64,000 bases of DNA from Limnanthes douglasii subsp. nivea (taxonomy: Eukaryota > Streptophyta > Magnoliopsida > Brassicales > Limnanthaceae), in NCBI GenBank assembly GCA_036936605.1, contig JAUPFV010000005.1:62578742-62642741 (forward strand), in the 5' to 3' direction. Below the pieces are notes generated by a model. It was not told where the DNA came from, ran no database searches, and saw only the letters and a program-made list of their open reading frames with translations. Within the stretch, counting starts at the first letter, position 1. Each line of letters opens with the position of its first letter. Position numbers and translations under genes: made by a program. Positions 33,670 to 43,479 of this stretch are shown here, piece by piece.

Positions 33670-34600
33670 ACATTAAAAGAAGAGTTTCTGTAGACCTAAT
33701 GTATAAGATGTAAACATAGATAGCAAGGTTGAATAGAGTGGATATCAGAGTATAACAGCATAGATAGCAATGTATACACGAATACACAACAGAATGTTAA
33801 CAAATGTAAGTAAAGATGTTAAATACGAAACATAAAACATATCTTGATGTATCTGTTAGATGCAAAATCCAGAAACTATCAATGTTGAATAGAGTGGATA
33901 TCAGAGGGTAGCATCATAGATAGCAATGTAGACAGGGATAGATATCAGAGTCTGTAACAAACAGATATGGTACGTGTCAATTTTATAAGGGTACAAAACA
34001 TAAGTCGAGATACAAGGAGTGCTTATCTTTGAGATGAATCAGGCATGAAAGATTTGAAGTACATCTGTAACAAATGTAAGTAAAGTATCAGATTGATGTA
34101 AACCAAAACAGAAAACATACTTTGATGTATCTGTTAGATGCAAAATCCAGAAACTATCAATGTTGAATAGAGTGGATATCAGAGGATAGCAGCATAGATA
34201 GCAATGTAGACGGGAATAGATATCAGAGTATGTAACAAACAGATATGGTACATGTCAATTTTATAAGGGTACAAAACATAAGTCGAGATACAAGGAGTGC
34301 TTATCTTTGAGATTAATATGGCATGAAAGATTTGAAGTACATCTATAAAAAATGTAAGTAGAGTATCAGATGGATGTAAACCAAAACAAAAAACATACTT
34401 TGATGTATCTGTTAGATGCAAAATCCAGAATCTATCAATGTTGAATGGAGTGGCTATCAGAGTATAACAGCATAGATAGAAATGTATACGTGAATAGATA
34501 TCAGAGTCAGAAAGAAACAGACATGGAACATGTCAATGTTAAAAGTGTACAAAACATAAGTCGAAAGATAAGGAGTGCTTATCTTTGAGATGTAAAATGT
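33670..34600. repeat. 279-bp tandem repeat, about 3 copies
   Basis: The phrase 'gatgtatctgttagatgcaa' recurs at about 33848, 34126 and 34405, a spacing of roughly 279 bp. The intervening sequence ('aagtcgagatacaaggagtgc', 'agcatagatagcaatgta') repeats in step. The repeat also contains the CTATCAATG / TAGCAATG motifs seen elsewhere in the element. Short antisense frames within it are by-products of the repeat. Confidence 0.85.
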
Positions 34601-34624
34601 TACAAAAAAGTCGGTAAATTATGT

Positions 34625-35273
34625 TTAGAACGGAGCATCACATGACCTCCTATTATACCCCGATTTGAAACATCGACCACAACGGGACTGGCTGCTGGAA
34701 ACTTCGCCTCTTGATGGAATACGCTTCTTCCTCGGACGCCCGGGTCGTCTTTTAACGTTAGGGGGCAGCACCAAGGGCTCTCCATCACAATCTGCACTAT
34801 TGGATTCACCAAACTCTGTTATAGCCGGTATGTTAAATGAATAGCTGGACAGGTAATTTTGGGTAGTGAAAAACGGCTCAACCAACGTCATAGGATCCTC
34901 GTTTATAGATGCAATTGCAGCCAACACATGAGCGCATGGGAAACATTCTTGCTGCTAAGAGCCGCATGTGCATTTGAAATCCAGTATGTTGACCACCATG
35001 ACTGGGTCCGATAAAACCTCAAAATAAGCGGCAGAAGACTTGCGAACTAACCATGTCCGACTGGATTGTACATTCTCTTTGAACATCTTGTCAAACTCGG
35101 GGCACAAATGTGTGTTCCAAATTTGGCCTTCTCCTAAACGTCGAGACATTTGAGTCATCAAAAGAGCTCTAATCCGGTCGATTAATTCAACTATAGGTAG
35201 ATGGCACAACTTCTTAATCTGGCCATTGAACGATTCAACAGCGGTTGATGCCATCGCCCCATACCGTTTGCTA
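34625..35273 (-). pseudogene. mudrA-type transposase, C-terminal part (SWIM and CCHC fingers)
   Basis: On the minus strand, starting at the segment encoding RYGAMASTAVESFNGQIKK: a typical post-catalytic MULE region, then a SWIM zinc finger (CTCGS...ECFPCAHVLAAI) broken by an in-frame TAG at about 34957, and a C-terminal zinc knuckle CGRCFKSGYNRRSC in which the usual His is Tyr. The basic PGRPRKKR stretch is a likely nuclear signal. Everything upstream of RYGAMAST is missing from this strand: the catalytic part lies inverted next door (35361-35799). Transposase from this locus cannot be made. Confidence 0.8.
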
Positions 35274-35360
35274 TTAATCTATGTTTACTATTACACAGTC
35301 GACCTCAACATCGTTCTGTTAATGTAGTTCTGTTTTCAAGCTATATCTTTTACGTTTCAG

Positions 35361-35799
35361 GTCTCTTCCCCGTAGCTTTTGGTATATTTGGTAGTGAAGA
35401 CTCGGACAACTGGTTTTGGTTTTTGGAAAGATTAAAACCTCATCTGTTAGGGCGCCATATAACTTTCATTTCAGACCGCCATGCTGGTATTATTAGCGCT
35501 GTCGCAACTCTTTATCCTACTGACTACCACGCTTATTGCATCTTCCATCTTATCCAGAACTTGACTAAAGCTCCTGAACACACTAACAGAGTCTACAAAC
35601 AAAATATACTAGTGATGTTTAAGAGCTGTGCTTATGCCCCTACGGTGGAAATTTTTAATGAACGTTATGGTTAGTTTTTGCTCGATGGCGGTAAGCGTAT
35701 TGGCAACTTCGTAAGAAATCTGGCACCAGAAAAGTGGGCTCAGGCATATGTCAAAGGCAAACGGTATGGGGCGATGGCATCAACCGCTGTTGAATCGTT
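35361..35799 (+). pseudogene. mudrA-type transposase, catalytic-domain exon in inverted orientation
   Basis: An exon-like block after an acceptor (tttcag at about 35355-35360): LFPVAFGIFGSEDSDNWFWFLERLKPHL, then FISDRHAGI with the catalytic Asp, and the YHAYCIFHL motif (C-x2-H) of the MULE transposase domain. It ends EKWAQAYVKGKRYGAMASTAVES. A TAG after NERYG (about 35672) interrupts it. It should precede the 34625-35273 fragment on the minus strand but is on the plus strand. The last ~46 bp (35754-35799) are the inverted duplicate of 35226-35272. Confidence 0.8.
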
Positions 35800-35808
35800 A
35801 GATAGATA

Positions 35809-37587
35809 AGACATTAGATAGATATGATTCCATACATTGCTATATGCATATAACCAAACAACAACGTAATACTACACTGCCAACTCACTGATAGATATAA
35901 TGTATTACTACGCTAGATGTGTGCATAAACATGCAGGTTTTTGTATCATCAACCTAAGCCTGCAGCATGAACTACAAAACAACTACATTCTAACAGACTC
36001 TATTTACTTTTATCAACGCGTTGGAAACTGATTTGTCGTTCGTTGGCCCGCTTCTCCTCGTCCTTGGACTCAAAAAATATTTCTTCATCAAAATCGAATA
36101 TAACTCCGCTCCATATGCGTACCGAGCGATAAATCCACCTGATTTGCTCATCGGCATCTATTCGTTACCGTGTCTGAGGCCAAAGATCGCCTTAACATCT
36201 TTCTTCGTCAGCCTTACATGCTTTTGTCCAATATTGAAAGCCTTCCATCTGACGTCGTATAAACCACAGATCGCCTCGATCAAGTGGTGGAACTTTTTAA
36301 GCTTCAGAACCTCGTTCCTCAAGTCGTACGAGGTTTTGAGGAAGGTGTAGAAAGGGGTTCCACGAGCAGCCTCGATGTGTTCAGCTTTGATTATATCCCG
36401 TCTCAGTACGTTGATTATGCCAACCAACCCCGAGCGGTAGAATACTCCTGTTTTCGTCATTTTTACCTGTTAACGTTCACATAATAAGCTAGTTAGTAAT
36501 TACATGGTAACTAAAACAATAACCCTAAGCAGCCACTGCATTATGAAGATTGGTTGAAGTGACCAGAATCTTATACTTCTCCCCTAGACGTGCTGTCTGA
36601 CAGGTAAACTATTATCAGACCCCGATATCTAACCCAAGCTGCATTGCTAGATGTCCAACATACCAAAGAACACTCACAACAGTTGGAATAGCAGCCCTAT
36701 AACTGTGATAGCCGACGTAACATGTTCACGATTCAACCAGGCCAGGTTTTAAATCCATGGCGTCGGACGTTAAACTATACACAAACACTGATAGATAATG
36801 CAACCCATATTGCTAGATATGGACCAACCCTACGTAAACTCACAATGCTTACAACAGCAGCCACATACCTACGATACACGACGTTACAGCATTCTAATCG
36901 ACACAACACCATTCTAACCAACACAACTATAACCTAACGTCGTCCGGTCGATCATCAGTACGAAATACCCTTACTGCCTACCGGAGGGTTAAACGTGAGA
37001 CAGCATGACTATCAATATAAACAACCTACTGATCAGTTCAAATATTCCGGCGACATTGGTTGCTTCTAACACCTAACATCGAACAGAGACAGTATGTAGA
37101 CGGATCGGTTAAGCAAGAACAGAGACAGTACCTGGTTCGGTTCGAAGAAATAAGGAAGAACAGAGTCGCTGGTCGACGGTTTCGTTCGTACCGGAGGAAA
37201 CTTCGTTCAGTTCGACGGTCGCCGGTGGTTGCTCGAGATATCGGAGCAAATATGGTGGAAGCGGTTGGTTGAGATATCGGAACAGAGTTCGGTTTGGCTT
37301 CGCCGGAATGTTGTCGAAGGTTAGGTTTCAAAAAAAACTTTTGGGTTCCCTCTCGTTTCACGTGTTTCTCTCTCCTCAAATTTAGAAATGTGAAAGTGGG
37401 GGGAATTGAAACCTAAAAGTCTGATTAGAAGGTGTGAAAAAAGTGGGTTTCAAGAAAACAACCCCTTTTATACCCTAGAGGGTATAATTGTCCATAATTT
37501 GGCTCTAGGTAGTTTATGAAACTAGTCCAAAAACGGATATCATTTTGGTATTTGATACTTGAGTGGGTATTTAGAGGTACTTTTCTC
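35809..37587 (-). repeat. Right inverted arm of the Ulp1 Mutator-like element
   Basis: Reverse complement of 15608-17426, with an inverted TATA box, leader and first coding exon of the Ulp1 gene. It ends inward at 'tagatagataagacatt', next to the inverted transposase exon. Normal Mutator-like terminal repeats are much shorter, so this arm may be a second, partial copy of the element's left end. Confidence 0.85.
36008..36460 (-). pseudogene. Second copy of Ulp1 gene exon 1 (in right arm)
   Basis: Starts MTKTGVFYRSGLVGIINVLRRD exactly as the exon at 16770. A GAG-to-TAG change after RHGNE (about 36155) closes the frame. Later residues still align to the exon end. No downstream exons exist on this side, so it is a relic. 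Confidence 0.85.
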
Positions 37588-38129
37588 TTAATCTTATTAG
37601 TGATCAACCACCAAATAGCGCGGTCATCAGAACCACGACATCTCCGGACCTTTGAGATTAAGAGAAAAATCTCAAAGGTATATTTATAGTAGCAGTTACC
37701 CAATAGATAAAATTTATTTATTATTTCTTTTGTTTTTTTCCTATTATTTTATGGATTAACAACTAACTTAAATATACTTAAGAAAAAAAATAATATTTAA
37801 ATTTATTACCTAAATACTATCTATAAATAAGAAGAAAAATATAATATTTAAATTTATTACCTAAATACTATCTAGATTTACCTTAAAAAATAGAGTATCT
37901 TTTGCTCTTGATTTTTTAAAAAAATTATATTATCAAATATCATCTTTTTTTAGGGTTCACACTTCACATGCTGTTATTAAAACAGAAAGCGTAATCTATG
38001 CTACTAAAATCCTGCGTATCAAAGGACTGATACCCTAAGACTATCTTACGAAGAGAAGAGAGTTTTCTCCGAACTTCAAATTCAATCTTCAACTATAAAC
38101 TTCAAATTCAATCTTCAATTATAAGAGCA

Positions 38130-39215
38130 ATGGCAATATATCTTCCCGACGCCATAGTGGAGGAGATACTTTTGAGATTGCCGGTTAAATCTTTATTGCG
38201 ATTCAGGTGTGTTTCTATATCATGGCTATCCCTCATTACTAGCACTGATTTTGTTAATCTACAGTTGGAACAATCTATCGCCCAAAGTTTTCATCGATTA
38301 ATAGTTCAAAACCGCAATTGCACCCTTGAATATGTAGATTGCGAGAAATTGAGTAGTATTCCTAGATTGCTTAACCCTCCGTATATAAGTTTAGGGTTTA
38401 AAATCTTAGGGTCTAGCAACGGCCTGATATGCACGTGTGATAATGGTTACCGGAACTTCTATTTATGGAATCCATGTACTAATGAGTACAAGACTTTACC
38501 TCATCTTACGTATTCCAATATTAGCAAAGTTGCTAGGTATGGATTTGGGTATGACCTTACCACCAATGATTACAAGCTTTTAATTGCTACCACCTATATA
38601 TGGACCGGTGGTGAGGATATGGTCTTTGATTTCTCGTTGAAAAGAGGTACTTGGAGATGTTTTGGAGATAAAGAATACTTTAAACATCGTGGTACAGATT
38701 ATGGTTGGGAAAGTCGTGGGGTTTTCTCGAATGGAGCTTTGCATTGGACTTGTACTCGTTATACAACCAACGGACAACTTCATCCTGTGATAGTGTCGTT
38801 TGTGTTAGCTGATGAGGAATTTAAGACTATTCCTATTCCAAATCTTGAAATAGATTATCCAAAAGAGTGTCGTGTAGGCGTTTTGGATGGTTATCTTTGT
38901 TTTAGTATTCCGACTTATTATGGTTGTCAGAGTAGGATAATGAAGGAATATGGTGTAGGTTCGTCTTGGACAAAATTAACTGGTAATGGGTTTATTGGTT
39001 GTGGATTTCCATTCTATTTCTGGTCACCCTTGTGCTTCACACGACGCGGTAGAATCGTATTAAGAAGTAATACTGGGTTTGGTTTGGTATATCTCGATAG
39101 GAAAATGGATTCGCTGAAGGTGGTTAGTCATTGTTTGGATGCAGTTGTTTATGTTGAAACTTTGATTTCACCAAATAAATTGTACGAACCTCAACAGAAA
39201 ACAGACAAATGCTGA
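38130..39215 (+). CDS. F-box protein, copy A (361 aa)
   Basis: An intronless 361-residue protein. Residues 1-45 form an F-box (LPDAIVEEILLRLPVKSLLRFRCVSISWLSLI), which in this family docks the protein to SKP1 in an SCF ubiquitin ligase. Residues about 90-340 are an F-box-associated (FBA) domain with GLICTCDNG, LWNPCTNEYKTLP and YGFGYD motifs, the substrate-binding side. The 5' leader has a 26-bp direct repeat (acttcaaattcaatcttca-type, twice) shared with copy B. I count about 17 substitutions against copy B over 355 residues. An extra A in 'cagaaaacag' (about 39197) shifts the frame and ends it at TDKC, 18 residues short. The FBA core is intact, so both copies may work. Confidence 0.88.
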   Translation: MAIYLPDAIVEEILLRLPVKSLLRFRCVSISWLSLITSTDFVNLQLEQSIAQSFHRLIVQNRNCTLEYVDCEKLSSIPRLLNPPYISLGFKILGSSNGLICTCDNGYRNFYLWNPCTNEYKTLPHLTYSNISKVARYGFGYDLTTNDYKLLIATTYIWTGGEDMVFDFSLKRGTWRCFGDKEYFKHRGTDYGWESRGVFSNGALHWTCTRYTTNGQLHPVIVSFVLADEEFKTIPIPNLEIDYPKECRVGVLDGYLCFSIPTYYGCQSRIMKEYGVGSSWTKLTGNGFIGCGFPFYFWSPLCFTRRGRIVLRSNTGFGLVYLDRKMDSLKVVSHCLDAVVYVETLISPNKLYEPQQKTDKC

Positions 39216-39770
39216 TTTTCGCAGCAAGCTACTCATCAAAGCTCAATGGAAGATGAGTACTTATGTTGATTTACACCGGTATGGAAAAACTATTTATATG
39301 GTGTTCTTGCATGATATTTATCCACCAATGTTTATATTTTAATTTCCTATTTGGATCGTAGTGTTTTTGATTATTTTTCTTAGTTTTGAGTATTGAACTC
39401 GGGTTGGATGTAATGTGAAGGTTAATCTTAACGAAGCAAAACTAGTTGTCTGGCTGTGCTCGTCTTTTTACGATCCAAAGCTACTCTCAGGCTCAAGGCC
39501 TCAGAATCAAATTGTAACCTGTATATTGAATTTGTTTCTGCTATGTTCGTTCTTCACGAATTAAAGACTCTAATTGTTTGCTCTCAGTTCTGGAAGTTTG
39601 TGTCAAATGGATACTTTTTAAAAAAATGAATATATAAGTTGAAAATAGATAAATGTTGTTCTTACTGTGTAGATTATATGAATAAGTATTGTTACGGTTT
39701 TTTTTGGTGGTGGAACTAGAGTATTATGTTGGCCAAGTAGAGTAGACTACTGCACATGATTTGTCAAAAC
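39216..39770. other. 3' flank of F-box copy A
   Basis: Collinear with copy B downstream of 52655 but with a single 'atttatccaccaatg...aatgtgaagg' unit where B has two. No gene. Confidence 0.7.
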
Positions 39771-39789
39771 TAGGGGTGGCAAATGGTTT

Positions 39790-40020
39790 TGGAACTGCGG
39801 TACAAAGTTGACAATCCGTTTATGAACTGCGGTTTATCTGCGAAACTGGTCCATTAGAACTGTAAACTGGCAGGACTGCAAACCAGCAGGACCGCAAACC
39901 ATTAGGACCGCCAGGACCGCATAAAGAGTAAACCGGCAGGACCGCAACCCGCCTGGACCGCAACCCGCCTGGACCGCAACCCGCCTGGACTGCGAAACCA
40001 CGGTTTATTTGTAAAAAACC
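39790..40020. repeat. Left subterminal repeats of the hAT element
   Basis: Multiple copies of 'aggaccgcaa' / 'ctggaccgcaacccg', including three in direct tandem at about 39945-39990. Clusters of short subterminal motifs are the typical transposase-binding regions of hAT elements; the binding role here is inferred. Confidence 0.75.
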
Positions 40021-40587
40021 GCGATTTATTGGTAAATATATATTATAAATGTTTTATTTATTTTATAACCAAAATGTTATATTTAAAAAATATTGAGATA
40101 TTGCATATTATTATAGAATTATTATTACATTTTGGTTAATATTAATTTGTTTTGCTTATTAATATTTTAAGTGTTGTAATTATTATATAGTCCAAAATTT
40201 TAAATATTACTTATGTTATTATCACATTTTGAATATTATTATCATGTTTTTAGATCTAATATTAGTAGTGTTGATTTTAATATTACAAACCAAAACTATA
40301 TCTTATCATGCTAAAATGTTACAAATTCTATGGTTATAATTTTAATATTACATTTTAATTACTATTGTGATTTGGTTTTAAATATTACAAGTATTTTTAT
40401 TATTTTTTAAACCAAAATTAGATCTTATGAAGTTATAAGTATTTCATAATACAGTTGTTGTTATTATAATAAAAGTTAAAGTCATTTTTGGATAATTTAG
40501 CCGTTCACATTTTATACTCTTGCGGGCCAAGAGTTGTACAAATGTTTTCAAATTACAATACAAAATAGCAAAAAACTATTACAAACA

Positions 40588-42752
40588 TCATTCATCTCCA
40601 GCTTCGTCTTCTTCGTAAGTAAAATCTTCGTCTTCGTCCTCACTTGATCCACCTTTGGCTTCATTTTCTTCCGCAATTTCTTGTTCAAGTGTATCTTCGT
40701 AATCATCCGGATAATCTTCGAAGATGTCGTCTATGTTCACTTCGTCTCTAAACTCTCTGTCTTGCATCCTTTTATCCGCCGTTGTCCAATCCTTAACTGC
40801 CACAAGCACTCCAAGTGCTTTGCCCGTCAATCTTGTTCTCTTAGTCGTGTATTGCAATCTCGCTTGGCTGAAAGGACACTCACTTGCAACTGTAGACATA
40901 GGTATAACATAAATCTCTTTAACAATCCTGCAAAGAATAGGAAACTCTTCAGTTTTGGTACCCCACCATCTTATGATATCTTCAATACCTTGGTTTTGAT
41001 AATTCGTAAAATCAAACCTAGTGCTCAAATATCTAGACAACTCATTATCAGATTGAGGGGTTTCTGTAACATTGCTTCGTAACATTGCCAATTGAACATA
41101 GTTAGTAGAAGATCTCCCTCTACCCCTATTGTTACTACTCCTTACATTTGTAGATGTATTTGATCTATATCTTGCAGCATACTTATCATAAATATTATAC
41201 AAACATTCATATATACCGCTAATATACCCTTCAGGGTCAACTGGCTCCTTCGGTGGTTTAGCTATAGAAAACCGTACAGATTGATAAAAGCATCTAACTA
41301 GCAATTCAAATTTTTATTTTCGTGAAAAAGGATCTAAAGGCAAGCAAATGAATAACTATCAGGGATTGGATGAAAATACTTTGTGAACTTATATTCCATT
41401 CCGGGCACCATGTCTACGCATACATAATTTGATCTAAATTCATTCATATGCATGGCAAGATTAGTAATCGTGAAAAGGGCCAAATGAGCATTAGGTTGAT
41501 TTTGTGAAGAAAATGTTAGAGTGTTTTCTTTAAAAAGTCTTAAAAATCTTAACATGTGTGCGCAATATTTCCAATGATCTTTTTCAATTGGTGTTTCACG
41601 ATAAGATGCATTATAAAGCGTCATAATCTCTTCTTTAAAAACATGCGCACGTGCAAGCATTGTGTAAGTATAATTCCATCTAGTTTCGACATCTAATATA
41701 AGTTTCTTATATGGTTTCCCATTTGAAGTAACAAGTGTTTTAAAAGCTCTTTTTTTAGCAGCGGATGTCGAGCAAAATAGGACCCCATTTTTTATAGGGG
41801 CAATATAATCACCAAGAACCTTACGTATTCCTTCTTTCGCAATTAATTGAAGTACGTGGCATAAACATTTGGTGTGAAACAATTTTGGAAAAGGGGGATT
41901 GCAATCTTCTATAAGCAATTTTATAGCAGATGCATTAAAAGATGCATTATCCAACGAAATAGACATAATCTTGTTTTTAATGCCATAAACATTCATGCAT
42001 TCAATCATACTCTCCCTAATTATTTGTGCGTTATGCTTCCCAATTGATTCAAACCATATAATTCTCCTTTGGAGGACCCACTCGGCATCCATCCAATGAA
42101 GGGTAACACATACCATATCAAAATCAGTAAAAGTAACTATGTCACTAGTAATCGAAACATTCCATGGCAAAGTCAGCATAGTTTGAATAATGCCTTTTTT
42201 TCTTTTTAAATAATATTTAAAGGCTAACGATTTTAAAGAGCTACGTGGAATGCGTTTTGCCTATGGGTTTACCCCAGCTTGCATCCAATTTTCGTATCTC
42301 CAAGAATCCCCAAAACTAAATGGTTGTAAACTACCGACTGCATAAATCATTGTTTCTTCCCTATACGTATCGCGGTTAAACTCAAAAGGAAGACCTGTTT
42401 GAGGGTTCATGCAAACATTAGTTGGGTTAGGTTTTGTAGGATCGTATACTTCATGTTTCAATAAATGTTTTACCATAGTGCTAGTGCCCATATTTCTAGT
42501 TCCACTTACGTGAAGATAATATTTTTTGCACTCGTTACAAATACAAGAATAACCATCTTCTGATAGAGTATAGTGTTTCCAAATCCAAGATGTTTTCTTA
42601 CGAGATCTCGACCCACCACTAGTACTTCCACCACCACTTTCGTGGGAGGAGAGTGTGTCAACGTGAGGGAATTATGTAGAAAATTCATCTATGGTATTGA
42701 GATCCACATTAGATGGTGGGTTTACCCCAGTATTTCTACGTTTTGAATTCAT
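40588..42752 (-). pseudogene. hAT transposase (BED finger, RNase H-like core, dimerisation domain)
   Basis: Start ATG at 42752. The N-terminus has an early TAA after EFST, then a BED zinc finger (SWIWKHY, CICNECKKYY, HLLKH; about 42260-42600), an in-frame stop, and the core (42179-41334) with SITSDIVTF (catalytic Asp region), SISLDNASFN, CLCHVLQLI and ETRWNYTYTML. After a frame change near 41310-41335 comes the C-terminal part (41304-40588) with the dimerisation block WWGTKTEEFPIL, VIPMSTVASECPFSQA and an acidic tail. At least two stops and one frameshift disable it. Intact length would be near 700 residues, normal for plant hAT transposases. Confidence 0.88.
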
Positions 42753-43022
42753 TTTAAAACTAATAACAGTTTTTTTTAAATATGCAATAAAATACTAATA
42801 ATAAAATATAAATTTAGGCTAATAACAAGATAGAACGACTAAATTTAGACTAATAACAACTAAGAAACAATTTGCGGAAAAACAAAAATCAAACAATTTC
42901 GAGCGTAGGAGTAGAATATGTAAAATAAGTAATTATAGTTTTCTAGAATTTTTCGAACAAGTAGATAGATTTAGAGAGAAGTAGAGAGTTGTTTGAGAGG
43001 TGTGAGTATTGAGTTGGGGTCT

Positions 43023-43440
43023 CCTCTATTTATAAGGGAGACAAAAAAAAAACGAAAAATCAAAAAATAAATAAATGTCCGGACCATCCGGATCAATGTC
43101 CGGACGCCCGGACAGAGAATTCGGACCATCCGGGACATCCGGACGAATCTCCGGATGCCCCGGACCTCAACGGCTAGTTGAAGTTCAACTAGCTGTTGCC
43201 ATTTTAAAGCTGCGGACCATCCGGACGCCTGGCCGGATGGTCCGCACGATGACGTCATCATGACGTCATCTAACGGCTACTATGAAAAAAATAAAATTAA
43301 TTTCCTATAAATACTACCTATCTCCTACTCTATTTTTCACTCCACTACAAATCTATCCCCTCTCTCCACTACAAATCTATCCCCTCTCTCCACTATAAAT
43401 CTATCTCCTCCTCTCCACTACACTTCTCTAAAAAAAATTA
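43023..43440. promoter_or_regulatory. Divergent promoter of the hAT element
   Basis: Opposed TATA boxes: TATAAATA reading leftwards (minus strand, about 43026-43034), about 275 bp from the transposase ATG, and CTATAAATA reading rightwards (43305-43313), about 170 bp from the ORF2 ATG. Between them is a GC-rich island with many 'ccgga' words (43077-43246), a perfect hairpin (tgcggaccatccgg at 43211-43224 and its complement at 43233-43246) and two TGACGTCA palindromes (43250-43257, 43261-43268), which are classic bZIP sites. The ORF2 leader has a ~24-bp direct repeat (ccactacaaatctatcccc, about 43342-43420). Confidence 0.7.
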
Positions 43441-43479
43441 TATTTTTCAAATACTATTTTAAATTTCAGGTTTCGCTAA

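Larger units (their letters stand above)
15608..37587. mobile_element. Ulp1-carrying Mutator-like element with ~1.8-kb inverted arms (defective)
   Basis: The terminal sequence 'gagaaaagtacc' starts at 15608 and occurs inverted at 37587, followed by near-identical inverted arms of about 1.8 kb. Between them lie a Ulp1-type protease gene (+), a small acidic-protein ORF (+), a 279-bp tandem repeat and a broken mudrA transposase. This combination matches plant Mutator-like elements that carry Ulp1 protease genes (the Kaonashi/KI type). A gypsy element (21451-31830) sits inside. No 9-bp duplication is seen: the left flank is 'ttctaaata' and the right 'ttaatctta'. Comparison with copy B shows 778 bp missing at the right border, so one flank was probably deleted. 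Confidence 0.8.

Noticed and set aside
33640..34600. Centromere-type satellite
   Set aside because: Only about three 279-bp units, confined to the Mutator-like element, and sharing the element's dispersed motif.
35423..35674. Independent small gene on the plus strand
   Set aside because: It is the inverted catalytic exon of the transposase, bounded by an acceptor site and the duplicated junction.
43075..43263. Gly/Pro/Ser-rich ORFs in the CCGGA island
   Set aside because: Open only because of the CCGGA repetition; the region lies between opposed TATA boxes and is better explained as promoter.
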